Shown: positions 1-5,785 of the stretch, piece by piece
How the letters are laid out: the number at the start of each line of letters is the position of its first letter
Position numbering within the stretch: position 1 is the stretch's first letter
DNA from: Helicobacteraceae bacterium
GTDB taxonomy: Bacteria > Campylobacterota > Campylobacteria > Campylobacterales > Sulfurimonadaceae
NCBI GenBank assembly: GCA_030613795.1
Contig: JAUWLG010000053.1
Location: forward strand, 1-7,642
Direction: 5' to 3'
DNA: 7,642 bases
Notes under the pieces: model-generated
The model's database searches: none
Seen by the model: the letters and a program-made list of their open reading frames with translations, nothing else
What the model was told of the DNA's origin: nothing
Program-made: the position numbers and the translations under genes

Positions 1-918
1 AACAATGCTCCAATGATGCTTTTTTGCATAAGAAAGCCCTTTGTCAAGCCTGCCGACATGTGACTTTCTGTCATACGCCCACTCTCTTTTTTCATCGGTA
101 TGATGCACATAAAGCTGCAGTGTTTTATGTGCACTGTTTGCCTCTGTGTACTGCATCATCGCCAAGTCTCCATCAGAGTTTCCGAAAGCTGCAACCGGGC
201 GTTTTCCGATGTGGTAGTGAATACCTACAGGCTTGCCGTCTTTGTCATTAATCGTGTTGAGTTTTGGCAGCCGAATTATTTTGCCGTTTTCATATTTCAC
301 AGCGATGGTTGAACCAACGATCTGTTCTGATGAAATCCCATAAACTTCTGATGCCCAAGGACGCATAAAGTCAATGACGCCACCGGAGACAATAAAGGTC
401 TTAAAACCATTAGCACGCAAATACGCCAAAAGCTCTAACATCGGCTGATACACCAACTCTTTATATGGCCGTTTGAAACGCGGATGTTCTGCCGTATTGA
501 TCCACTCTTTTACAATTGCATCAAACTCTTCGTCACTCATCCCCGTATGTGTCGCCATGACCAGTTCAAGGAGACCTGTTTCACCACTCTTTAGCAGTGC
601 TTCCATGTCATCTTCAAGCACAGCTTTGAAAGGCTGGGCTGTTTTCCATTCAGGGTGTTGTGGAGCCAGTGCTTTAACGCGATCGATAGCAAAATAGAGT
701 TGAAAGTAGATAGGTTTTTCACTCCAGAGCGTACCGTCATTGTCAAAGACTGCGATACGGTCTTCGAGCTTTACAAAATCAGGACTTTCGGGGTCTGTAA
801 CACTCTTTACAAACCGGGTAATCTCACTCTTTGTCTTTCCACTGTTCCAAGATGCCAAAGGGTCTGCTGCTCCAAAAAGCAGTGCCGTAAACAGTACTGA
901 TGCAATAAAAAATCTCAT
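1..918 (-). CDS. Secreted HAD-superfamily phosphatase (3' end cut by window edge)
   Basis: The frame is open from ATG at 918 to the left edge: 306 codons, no stop. AAGGAG at 925-930 fixes the start. Residues 1-18 form a Sec signal peptide (hydrophobic core, probable cleavage after GAA) with no lipobox Cys, so a soluble periplasmic enzyme is expected. HAD motifs are complete: motif I FDNDGT (nucleophile D59, acid/base D61), motif II Ser178 in FIVSGG, candidate motif III lysines K226/K230/K239, and motif IV GNSDGD (D249, D251). The family hydrolyses phosphomonoesters through an aspartyl-phosphate; the substrate cannot be read from sequence. The region between motifs I and II (about 65-170) is a large helical cap. 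The end, LDKGLSYAKKHHW, resembles the C-terminus of secreted phosphoserine-phosphatase-like HADs, so probably only 10-20 residues are missing. It is the last visible gene of the cluster, 67 bp after the sulfatase. The fold is secure and the substrate unknown. Confidence 0.9.
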   Translation of the reverse strand, partial: MRFFIASVLFTALLFGAADPLASWNSGKTKSEITRFVKSVTDPESPDFVKLEDRIAVFDNDGTLWSEKPIYFQLYFAIDRVKALAPQHPEWKTAQPFKAVLEDDMEALLKSGETGLLELVMATHTGMSDEEFDAIVKEWINTAEHPRFKRPYKELVYQPMLELLAYLRANGFKTFIVSGGVIDFMRPWASEVYGISSEQIVGSTIAVKYENGKIIRLPKLNTINDKDGKPVGIHYHIGKRPVAAFGNSDGDLAMMQYTEANSAHKTLQLYVHHTDEKREWAYDRKSHVGRLDKGLSYAKKHHWSIV

Positions 919-937
919 GAAAAACTCCTTATTTTAT

Positions 938-960
938 GTTCCCATCAAAATGATGGGAAC
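938..960 (-). repeat. Perfect 10-bp hairpin between sulfatase and HAD genes
   Basis: GTTCCCATCA (938-947) and TGATGGGAAC (951-960) are perfect inverted repeats around a 3-nt loop. In the minus-strand transcript the hairpin begins 25 nt after the sulfatase stop, and 7 nt separate it from the AAGGAG of the HAD gene. No U-run follows (the next bases are ATAAAATAAGG), so it is not a standard intrinsic terminator. It could be a partial terminator, an mRNA-stabilising or processing element, or a protein-binding palindrome. The structure is certain and the role is inferred. Confidence 0.7.
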
Positions 961-985
961 GAGGGATAGTAAAGTCTACTGATGA

Positions 986-2521
986 TTAATGACTAGTTGG
1001 TGCAGTCATTTTTTCCATCACTTTATCCAGGCTAAAGCTTGCCGCTTTCTGACGTGGAGGGAACTCTTTAAAAGTTGCTAAGAACCCTGCGACATAATCT
1101 TGTGCCGGAAGCAGCAAGAAAACGTGGTCAAGCTGCCAGTCATAGAATGTGTTGGAGGTCAACTGAGCACGCTCATAAGGATCGCGGCGCAGGTTAAAGA
1201 TCAACGGTACTCTCAAAGGCGTAAAAGGGTTGGCCCAAGCTTCAAAAGTTGTTTCAACACGCTGTTCCATAAAGATCGCTTTCCAATCGTTGTAACGCAG
1301 AGCAGTCAGGTCACCATCATCTGAGAAATAGAAGACCTCTTTACGCGGTCCTTTTTCTGCCTTTCCTGTCAGGTAAGGAAGGAAGTTATAACCATCCAGA
1401 TGGACTTTATACTTTCGTCCTATGGCTTTGACACCGCCTTTTTTCAGTTTAGCTTTGATATCTGAAACACCTGCAGCAGCCATGAATGTCGGCATCCAGT
1501 CCATATGGTGCATGATCTCGTTCGACCAGGTACCTTCTTTAATATGACCCGGCCATTTCACCATCGCCGGTACACGCCATCCGCCTTCCCAGTTGGTGTT
1601 TTTTTCACCTCTAAACGGTGTCATGGCAGCATCCGGCCACGTGTTCATGTGCGGCCCGTTATCGGTAGAGTAAAAGACAATGGTATTATCAGCAATTTTC
1701 AGATCATCAAGTGTCTTCAGGAGTTTTCCGACATGCATATCATGCTCTACCATCCCATCACTATACTCATCCTGTCCAGAGATACCGCGAAGCTCTTTTT
1801 TAACATGCGTACGAAAGTGCATACGGGTACCACTCCACCAGACAAAGAAAGGTTTATTCGCCTTGGCTTGACGCTTAATAAAACCGATAGCTGCAGCAAC
1901 GGTCTCATCATCAACAGTCTCCATGCGTTTCTTTGTAAGTGCTCCGGTATCGATAATCTTACCGTTAGCAAAAGAGTGGATGACACCGCGTGGAGCATAC
2001 TTTTTGTGGAACTCCGGGTCTTTAGGATAATCTTCGAGTTCCGGTTCCTCTTCGGCATTCAGGTGATACAGATTTCCCAAGAACTCATCAAAACCATGGT
2101 TGGTCGGTAGCATATCATCTCTGTCTCCAAGGTGGTTTTTACCGAATTGACCGGTTGCATAGCCCTGGGCCTTAAGCAGACCAGCAATGGTAGGGTCTTC
2201 TACTTTCATACCCTCTTTTGCACCGGGAAGCCCAACTTTAGAAAGGCCTGTACGAAACACACTTTGTCCCATGATAAATGAAGAACGACCGGCAGTACAC
2301 GACTGTTCACCATAGTAATCCGTAAATGTCATACCCTCTTTCGCAATACGATCAATATTCGGTGTTTGATACCCCATCATACCGTGCGTATATTGACTGA
2401 TATTTGACTGACCGATATCGTCACCCCAGATGACAAGGATATTCGGTTTTTTAGCCGCATAAAGTACTGTTGAGGCCATCAGTGTTACACCAATAAAACC
2501 TATAGTCAGTTTTTTCAACAT
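986..2521 (-). CDS. Secreted arylsulfatase-type sulfatase (type I, formylglycine-dependent)
   Basis: 511 aa, ATG at 2521, AAGGAG at 2528-2533. Residues 1-22 are a Sec signal peptide (LYAA cleavage region), so the mature enzyme is probably periplasmic. The alkaline-phosphatase/sulfatase fold is clear: metal ligands D34-D35 (WGDDIG), nucleophile region SCTAGRS with C75 as the formylglycine precursor and R79, then GKNHLG (K128, H130), H235 in TRMHF, STDNGPH (D287, N288) and K307. The motif is CxAxR rather than the commoner CxPxR; both are known formylglycine signatures. The conserved C-terminal stretch FKEFPPRQKAASFSLDKV (about 484-501) is familiar from bacterial arylsulfatases. The enzyme should hydrolyse sulfate esters, but the natural substrate is unknown and a phosphonate or phosphodiester hydrolase cannot be fully excluded. 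No formylglycine-generating enzyme or anSME lies in the window. It sits 29 bp after the CDGSH gene and 67 bp before the secreted HAD phosphatase, in one probable operon. Confidence 0.93.
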   Translation of the reverse strand: MLKKLTIGFIGVTLMASTVLYAAKKPNILVIWGDDIGQSNISQYTHGMMGYQTPNIDRIAKEGMTFTDYYGEQSCTAGRSSFIMGQSVFRTGLSKVGLPGAKEGMKVEDPTIAGLLKAQGYATGQFGKNHLGDRDDMLPTNHGFDEFLGNLYHLNAEEEPELEDYPKDPEFHKKYAPRGVIHSFANGKIIDTGALTKKRMETVDDETVAAAIGFIKRQAKANKPFFVWWSGTRMHFRTHVKKELRGISGQDEYSDGMVEHDMHVGKLLKTLDDLKIADNTIVFYSTDNGPHMNTWPDAAMTPFRGEKNTNWEGGWRVPAMVKWPGHIKEGTWSNEIMHHMDWMPTFMAAAGVSDIKAKLKKGGVKAIGRKYKVHLDGYNFLPYLTGKAEKGPRKEVFYFSDDGDLTALRYNDWKAIFMEQRVETTFEAWANPFTPLRVPLIFNLRRDPYERAQLTSNTFYDWQLDHVFLLLPAQDYVAGFLATFKEFPPRQKAASFSLDKVMEKMTAPTSH

Positions 2522-2550
2522 CTTGCTCTCCTTAATTAAAATAAGAGTCT

Positions 2551-3165
2551 TTACTCATCCGACCAGTTGTTTTCAGCATGAGAGTAGTCGCAGAACGGTT
2601 TGTTTTTGGAGTGACCACAGCGACAGAGTGCATATTTTGTTGTAGAGAAGTTTGTCGGTGTCGGCATACCTACAAGCTTCACCTCTTCAACAACATACGG
2701 ACCATTTTTAACGATTGATATCTTTGCTTTAGTACGTTTATCAATAGTCACTTTACCTTTTATACTGTACGACAATGCACCTGAAGGACAGCTATTAACA
2801 GTTTTAATTATTTTATCATTGGTATCATTATCAGGATATATCCAATTTGTACTGTTATCAGATGCAAAGACGCTTGGCAGATCATGTACACAATTAGCTG
2901 CACCTGCACAGATAGATCGGTTAAAATTAACAGTGATCTCTTTGCCTTCATAGACTTGCAAGATCTCTTCGGAGATCTCTCTTTTGCTTGTAAACCCTAC
3001 TTTCTCATGAGAGCCGTCACACCAAGGTTTATTCTTTGACTTACCACATCGACAAAGGTAAGAAGGGTTTTCAGCCTCAAGCTTTTTTCCATCTTTCATA
3101 AAAACAGCATCAGTACAATCCACCTCTAAAGGTCCATTCTCAAATCCAATGATCTTACAGCTCAT
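2551..3165 (-). CDS. CDGSH iron-sulfur protein with central YjdI-like ferredoxin domain
   Basis: 204 aa, ATG at 3165, AAGGAG at 3172-3177; no signal peptide, so cytoplasmic. Three parts are visible. (1) An N-terminal CDGSH domain with C38, C40, C49 and H53 in CRCGKSKNKPWCDGSH, a complete 3Cys-1His 2Fe-2S site. (2) A central Fer4_19/YjdI-like domain, about 77-134, with ICAGAANC (C86, C92) and CPSGALSY (C126). E. coli YjdI, from memory, has ICQHSGNC, so the in-motif histidine is replaced by G88 here; H94 lies just after C92. (3) A C-terminal second motif, CRCGHSKNKPFCDYSH, with C181, C183, C192 and H196, in which the usual Gly after CD is Tyr194. CDGSH proteins carry redox-active, labile 2Fe-2S clusters and act in electron or cluster transfer; the partner is unknown. 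It lies 51 bp after pirin and 29 bp before the sulfatase. The domain calls are secure and the function is open. Confidence 0.92.
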   Translation of the reverse strand: MSCKIIGFENGPLEVDCTDAVFMKDGKKLEAENPSYLCRCGKSKNKPWCDGSHEKVGFTSKREISEEILQVYEGKEITVNFNRSICAGAANCVHDLPSVFASDNSTNWIYPDNDTNDKIIKTVNSCPSGALSYSIKGKVTIDKRTKAKISIVKNGPYVVEEVKLVGMPTPTNFSTTKYALCRCGHSKNKPFCDYSHAENNWSDE

Positions 3166-3193
3166 CTTATTCTCCTTTGGTACGATGTGGCAT

Positions 3194-3213
3194 TCAATGT
3201 CACCCTACATTGA
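3194..3213 (-). repeat. Short inverted repeat between pirin and CDGSH genes
   Basis: TCAATGT (3194-3200) and ACATTGA (3207-3213) form a 7-bp perfect stem around a 6-nt loop. It starts 3 nt after the pirin stop codon and ends 16 nt before the AAGGAG of the CDGSH gene. It has no U-tract and is AU-rich, hence weak. It may be a stability or processing element, or chance. Confidence 0.4.
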
Positions 3214-3216
3214 GAT

Positions 3217-3915
3217 TCAGCTCTTTATCATCTCAACTAACAAGATATGCAGATCACTTGTCGCCTCGATAGTTAACGACTCATCTTCCACCTTAGCCGC
3301 ATCACCATAAGCAAACTTTACACCGTTAATATCAGCTTGGCCTTCCATTATTTTGACATAGAGTTGGCGGTCTGACTGCAGGTCAAATGTTAACGTCCGA
3401 CCTGCATCTATCTCACTGACAAACATATTGGCATCTTGGTAGATAATGATCGCAGCATCACTCCATTCCGGTCCAATAAGATGCAACCACTTGTTGTGGC
3501 GTTCACGAAAATCTAACTCTTTGGAGCCGTACTGGGGTGTAAGCCCCTTCTCTTTTGGCACGATCCATGTTTGTATAAGACGTACCTCTTGCTCACCTTC
3601 ATTCATCTCTGAGTGCATCACCCCGGTACCGGCACTCATATACTGCACCGCACCACGGCCTATGCTCTCTCTGTTACCCATGGAATCTTCATGCGTTAAT
3701 TCGCCGCGTATGACGTAAGAGATGATCTCCATATTTTCATGCGGATGCATCGCAAATCCTTGATGCGCGGCGACAATATCGTCATTCATCACACGAAGCG
3801 GACCGTAATGGATGTTTTCAGGATCGCTATACTCGGCAAAAGAGAAGTGAAAACGGCTTTTTAACCAGCCGTGATCTGCTAAATAAAGTGATTCAAATGG
3901 GATCTTTTTAATCAT
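3217..3915 (-). CDS. Pirin-family bicupin (YhhW-like)
   Basis: 232 aa, matching the roughly 230 aa of E. coli YhhW. ATG at 3915 with GGAG at 3922-3925, spacing 6; no signal peptide, so cytoplasmic. The N-terminal cupin carries the pirin metal site: H57 and H59 in MHPHENMEIISYV, and H101 and E103 in GTGVMHSEMNEG, all four expected ligands. The C-terminal cupin (about 130-232) is degenerate and lacks such a cluster, as is usual in the family. Pirins bind Fe; some, including YhhW, show quercetin 2,3-dioxygenase activity in vitro, and others act as redox-dependent regulators, so the physiological role is uncertain. It is the first gene of the four-gene minus-strand cluster and is divergent from leuA. 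The segment 3916-4011 carries a TATAAT box and an 11-bp-spaced direct repeat that could regulate the cluster. Confidence 0.94.
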   Translation of the reverse strand: MIKKIPFESLYLADHGWLKSRFHFSFAEYSDPENIHYGPLRVMNDDIVAAHQGFAMHPHENMEIISYVIRGELTHEDSMGNRESIGRGAVQYMSAGTGVMHSEMNEGEQEVRLIQTWIVPKEKGLTPQYGSKELDFRERHNKWLHLIGPEWSDAAIIIYQDANMFVSEIDAGRTLTFDLQSDRQLYVKIMEGQADINGVKFAYGDAAKVEDESLTIEATSDLHILLVEMIKS

Positions 3916-3979
3916 TGTACGCTCCGACTCAACTGTTTTTAAACGTTTAGTTAATAGGTAAATTGAAGTTTTGACATCT

Positions 3980-3985
3980 ATTATA
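3980..3985 (-). promoter_or_regulatory. Probable -10 box for the pirin-led cluster
   Basis: The minus strand reads TATAAT here, an exact -10 consensus 64 bp upstream of the pirin ATG, giving a 5' UTR of about 58 nt. No convincing -35 hexamer lies at 16-18 bp, which is common for sigma-70 promoters in Campylobacterota. An AT-rich tract lies further upstream (4009-4032). Confidence 0.5.
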
Positions 3986-3990
3986 GAAGG

Positions 3991-4011
3991 CTAACTGTTA
4001 GGTAACTCTTA
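3991..4011. promoter_or_regulatory. Direct repeat and palindrome at the pirin -35 position (possible operator)
   Basis: TAACTGTTA (3992-4000) and TAACTCTTA (4003-4011) match at 8 of 9 bases and are spaced exactly 11 bp, one helical turn. The first copy also lies in the 11-bp palindrome CTAAC-T-GTTAG (3991-4001). The block sits where a -35 element for the minus-strand promoter would be, about 50-70 bp upstream of the leuA -10. Such spacing is typical of tandem winged-helix response-regulator sites. No regulator can be named. Confidence 0.35.
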
Positions 4012-4058
4012 ATTTTTTTATTAATATCTATTCTCTTTCCTTATTTCATACCTCTATT

Positions 4059-4067
4059 TGCTATAAT
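4059..4067 (+). promoter_or_regulatory. leuA promoter, extended -10 (TGCTATAAT)
   Basis: TATAAT at 4062-4067 is preceded by TG at 4059-4060, an extended -10. Upstream (4009-4058) are T-rich tracts at roughly 10-nt intervals and no -35 consensus, the known style of Campylobacterota sigma-70 promoters. Transcription should begin near A4074/A4075. That gives a leuA leader of about 50 nt and places +1 at or next to the ATG of the 12-codon frame at 4075. Confidence 0.7.
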
Positions 4068-4074
4068 TGCGCCA

Positions 4075-4113
4075 ATGATAAGTCTTGCAGGAGTTATCAG
4101 AACACAAGTTTAA
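4075..4113 (+). CDS. Putative leaderless leader peptide upstream of leuA (12 aa)
   Basis: ATG at 4075 opens a 12-codon frame, MISLAGVIRTQV, ending with TAA at 4111-4113. The predicted transcription start, set by TATAAT at 4062-4067, is A4074 or A4075, so the ATG would sit at the very 5' end of the mRNA and be read without a Shine-Dalgarno sequence. Five of 12 residues are branched-chain (I2, L4, V7, I8, V12). The stop codon overlaps the leuA ribosome binding site (AAAGGA, 4112-4117), so a ribosome ending here would cover it; this geometry suits translational control by leucine-pathway supply. Against this, there is only one leucine codon and no run of them, unlike E. coli leuL. The frame differs from that of leuA. 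Translation is inferred, and chance is a real alternative. Confidence 0.35.
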   Translation: MISLAGVIRTQV

Positions 4114-4123
4114 AGGAAATACC

Positions 4124-5785
4124 ATGGGCACTATCCTTAATGGAAAATACCGTCCCTACCCGCAAGTTGATCTGCCAAATAGACAATGGCCGTCTAATGT
4201 AATCGAAAAAGCACCGATCTGGTGTAGTGTTGACCTTCGTGATGGCAACCAGGCACTGATTACACCGATGAACCTTGACCAAAAACTTGAACTTTTCAAC
4301 CTCCTGCTTAAACTCGGTTTCAAAACCATTGAGGTGGGTTTTCCATCTGCCTCTCAAGTCGAATTTGACTTTTTACGCAAGTTAGTCGATGATGATTTGA
4401 TACCCGATGATGTAACTGTCCAAGTCCTTGTTCAAGCACGTGAGCATCTAATTAAGCGATCATTTGAGGCCTTAGAAGGTGTTAAGTCAGCGATTGTACA
4501 TCTGTACAACTCAACATCTGTTGCACAGCGCAAGATCGTCTTTAAAAAAGAGCGTCAAGAGATCATTGAGCTTGCACTTGAGGGTGTTGACTTGGTCAAA
4601 AAGTACGAGGCTAACCATAACGGCAAGATCGCACTTGAGTATTCACCTGAGTCTTTTACGGGTACGGAGCTTGAGTTTTCTGCTGAGATCTGTAATGCAG
4701 TGACAGCACGCTGGGGTATCTCTGCAGAGAGAAAAGTGGTTATCAACCTACCGGCAACGGTTGAGATGGCAACACCAAATGTCTACGCTGACCAGATAGA
4801 GTGGATGAGCCGTCACCTGGACAACCGTGAGCATGTGTTGATCTCGACACACACCCATAATGACCGTGGAACTTCCGTGGCAGCTACAGAGCTTGCTCTA
4901 CTTGCCGGTGCAGATCGTGTTGAGGGGACCTTGCTTTCAAACGGCGAGCGTACAGGTAATGTCGACATTATCACCTTGGCACTGAACATGTTTACACAAG
5001 GTTTAGACACAGGTCTTGACTTTAGTGACATCAACACTGTCTTAGATGTGGTGGAACGCTGTACAGATATGAAGACCCATGAACGTCACCCGTATGTCGG
5101 TGAGCTGGTCTACACCGCCTTTTCAGGTTCACACCAAGATGCGATCAACAAAGGTTTGGCATATCAACGTGCTAAAGAAGAACCGTTTTGGGAAGTACCT
5201 TACTTGCCAATCGATCCGGAAGATGTAGGGCGTACTTATGAGAGTATTATCCGTATTAACTCTCAGTCGGGTAAAGGCGGGATCGCTTACATCCTAGAAA
5301 ACCGTTTTGGGTACCAGCTTCCTAAAAAGATGCATCCTGAGATCGGAAAGATCATACAAAAGGTGACTGACGAAGAGGCGAGAGAGTTAAGTAATGATGA
5401 GATCTTGGCGATCTTTGAGAAGACCTACTTTTCACCGCCGGAACACCTTGAGCTTATCTCACGTTCAGCCTCGACAAAAGAGAACGCAGTCTGGTGCAAG
5501 TTGAATTATAGCTACAACGGCAGAGAGATAGAGGCAGAGAGTGAAGGAAACGGTCCTATTGATGCGTGTCGTAAAGCACTACTTAAAGACTATCCAAACA
5601 AGTTTGTTTTGAACTCTTACTCTGAACACTCTTGCGGTGAGAAGTCATCAGCAACAGCGGTTGCCTACATCGAGATCGAGACTTCAGAGGGGCATCGCTT
5701 CTTTGGTGTCGGCAAAGACAGCGACATTACCTTAGCTTCGATAAAAGCACTTTTCAGTGCTATTAATCGCGCTTTTAAAAACTAA
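4124..5785 (+). CDS. leuA: 2-isopropylmalate synthase
   Basis: 553 aa from ATG 4124, chosen because AAAGGA (4112-4117) lies 6 nt upstream. An in-frame TTG at 4085 would add 13 residues but has no Shine-Dalgarno. The enzyme condenses acetyl-CoA with 2-oxoisovalerate to 2-isopropylmalate, the first committed and leucine-inhibited step of leucine synthesis, in the cytoplasm. The DRE-TIM barrel shows DLRDGNQ (R39, D40, Q43), metal-binding HTH (H243, H245) in STHTHNDRGT, SNGERTGNVD (272-281) and SGKGG (382-386). The C-terminal LeuA regulatory domain (about 440-553) has GNGPIDA (475-481). The opening PYPQVDLPNRQWP and the length mark the longer actinobacterial-type LeuA rather than the roughly 520-aa E. 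coli form. It is transcribed alone from the promoter near 4062 and is divergent from pirin. Its last 11 bp overlap the 3' end of the beta-barrel gene on the other strand. Confidence 0.97.
   Translation: MGTILNGKYRPYPQVDLPNRQWPSNVIEKAPIWCSVDLRDGNQALITPMNLDQKLELFNLLLKLGFKTIEVGFPSASQVEFDFLRKLVDDDLIPDDVTVQVLVQAREHLIKRSFEALEGVKSAIVHLYNSTSVAQRKIVFKKERQEIIELALEGVDLVKKYEANHNGKIALEYSPESFTGTELEFSAEICNAVTARWGISAERKVVINLPATVEMATPNVYADQIEWMSRHLDNREHVLISTHTHNDRGTSVAATELALLAGADRVEGTLLSNGERTGNVDIITLALNMFTQGLDTGLDFSDINTVLDVVERCTDMKTHERHPYVGELVYTAFSGSHQDAINKGLAYQRAKEEPFWEVPYLPIDPEDVGRTYESIIRINSQSGKGGIAYILENRFGYQLPKKMHPEIGKIIQKVTDEEARELSNDEILAIFEKTYFSPPEHLELISRSASTKENAVWCKLNYSYNGREIEAESEGNGPIDACRKALLKDYPNKFVLNSYSEHSCGEKSSATAVAYIEIETSEGHRFFGVGKDSDITLASIKALFSAINRAFKN
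5746..5761 (-). terminator. Terminator-like hairpin for the beta-barrel gene, inside leuA
   Basis: On the minus strand: AGCACT, a GAAA tetraloop, AGTGCT, then TTTAT. It is a perfect 6-bp stem with a GNRA loop and a short U-tail, starting 13 nt past the beta-barrel stop codon. It lies within leuA codons near SIKALFSAIN. The stem is short and the U-tail weak, so termination may be partial. Confidence 0.5.

Noticed and set aside
24..982. Several 70-81-codon plus-strand frames over the left end
   Set aside because: The minus strand carries a continuous 306-codon HAD phosphatase frame with complete motifs and a signal peptide; the plus-strand frames are its shadows.
1747..2058. 103-codon minus-strand frame inside the sulfatase in another frame
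   Set aside because: It is an alternative frame of a well-supported gene, with low-complexity composition and no start signal or domain.
1505..2110. 201-codon open frame on the plus strand, antisense to the sulfatase
   Set aside because: It lies entirely inside a sulfatase gene with intact catalytic motifs, has no recognisable domain and no good ribosome binding site. It is a shadow of the coding strand.
3940..3949. 10-bp palindrome TAAACGTTTA in the pirin 5' UTR
   Set aside because: It has no loop as an RNA hairpin and is short and AT-rich, so chance is a sufficient explanation without comparative data.
3971..3976. TTGACA on the plus strand as a -35 box
   Set aside because: No acceptable -10 lies 16-18 bp downstream (ACTGTT region), and it is about 86 bp from the leuA -10. 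It overlaps the expected start of the divergent pirin transcript.
4085..4123. TTG at 4085 as the leuA start (adds 13 residues)
   Set aside because: There is no Shine-Dalgarno before it and it is only about 10 nt from the predicted transcription start. ATG 4124 has AAAGGA at ideal spacing and begins where the conserved protein begins.
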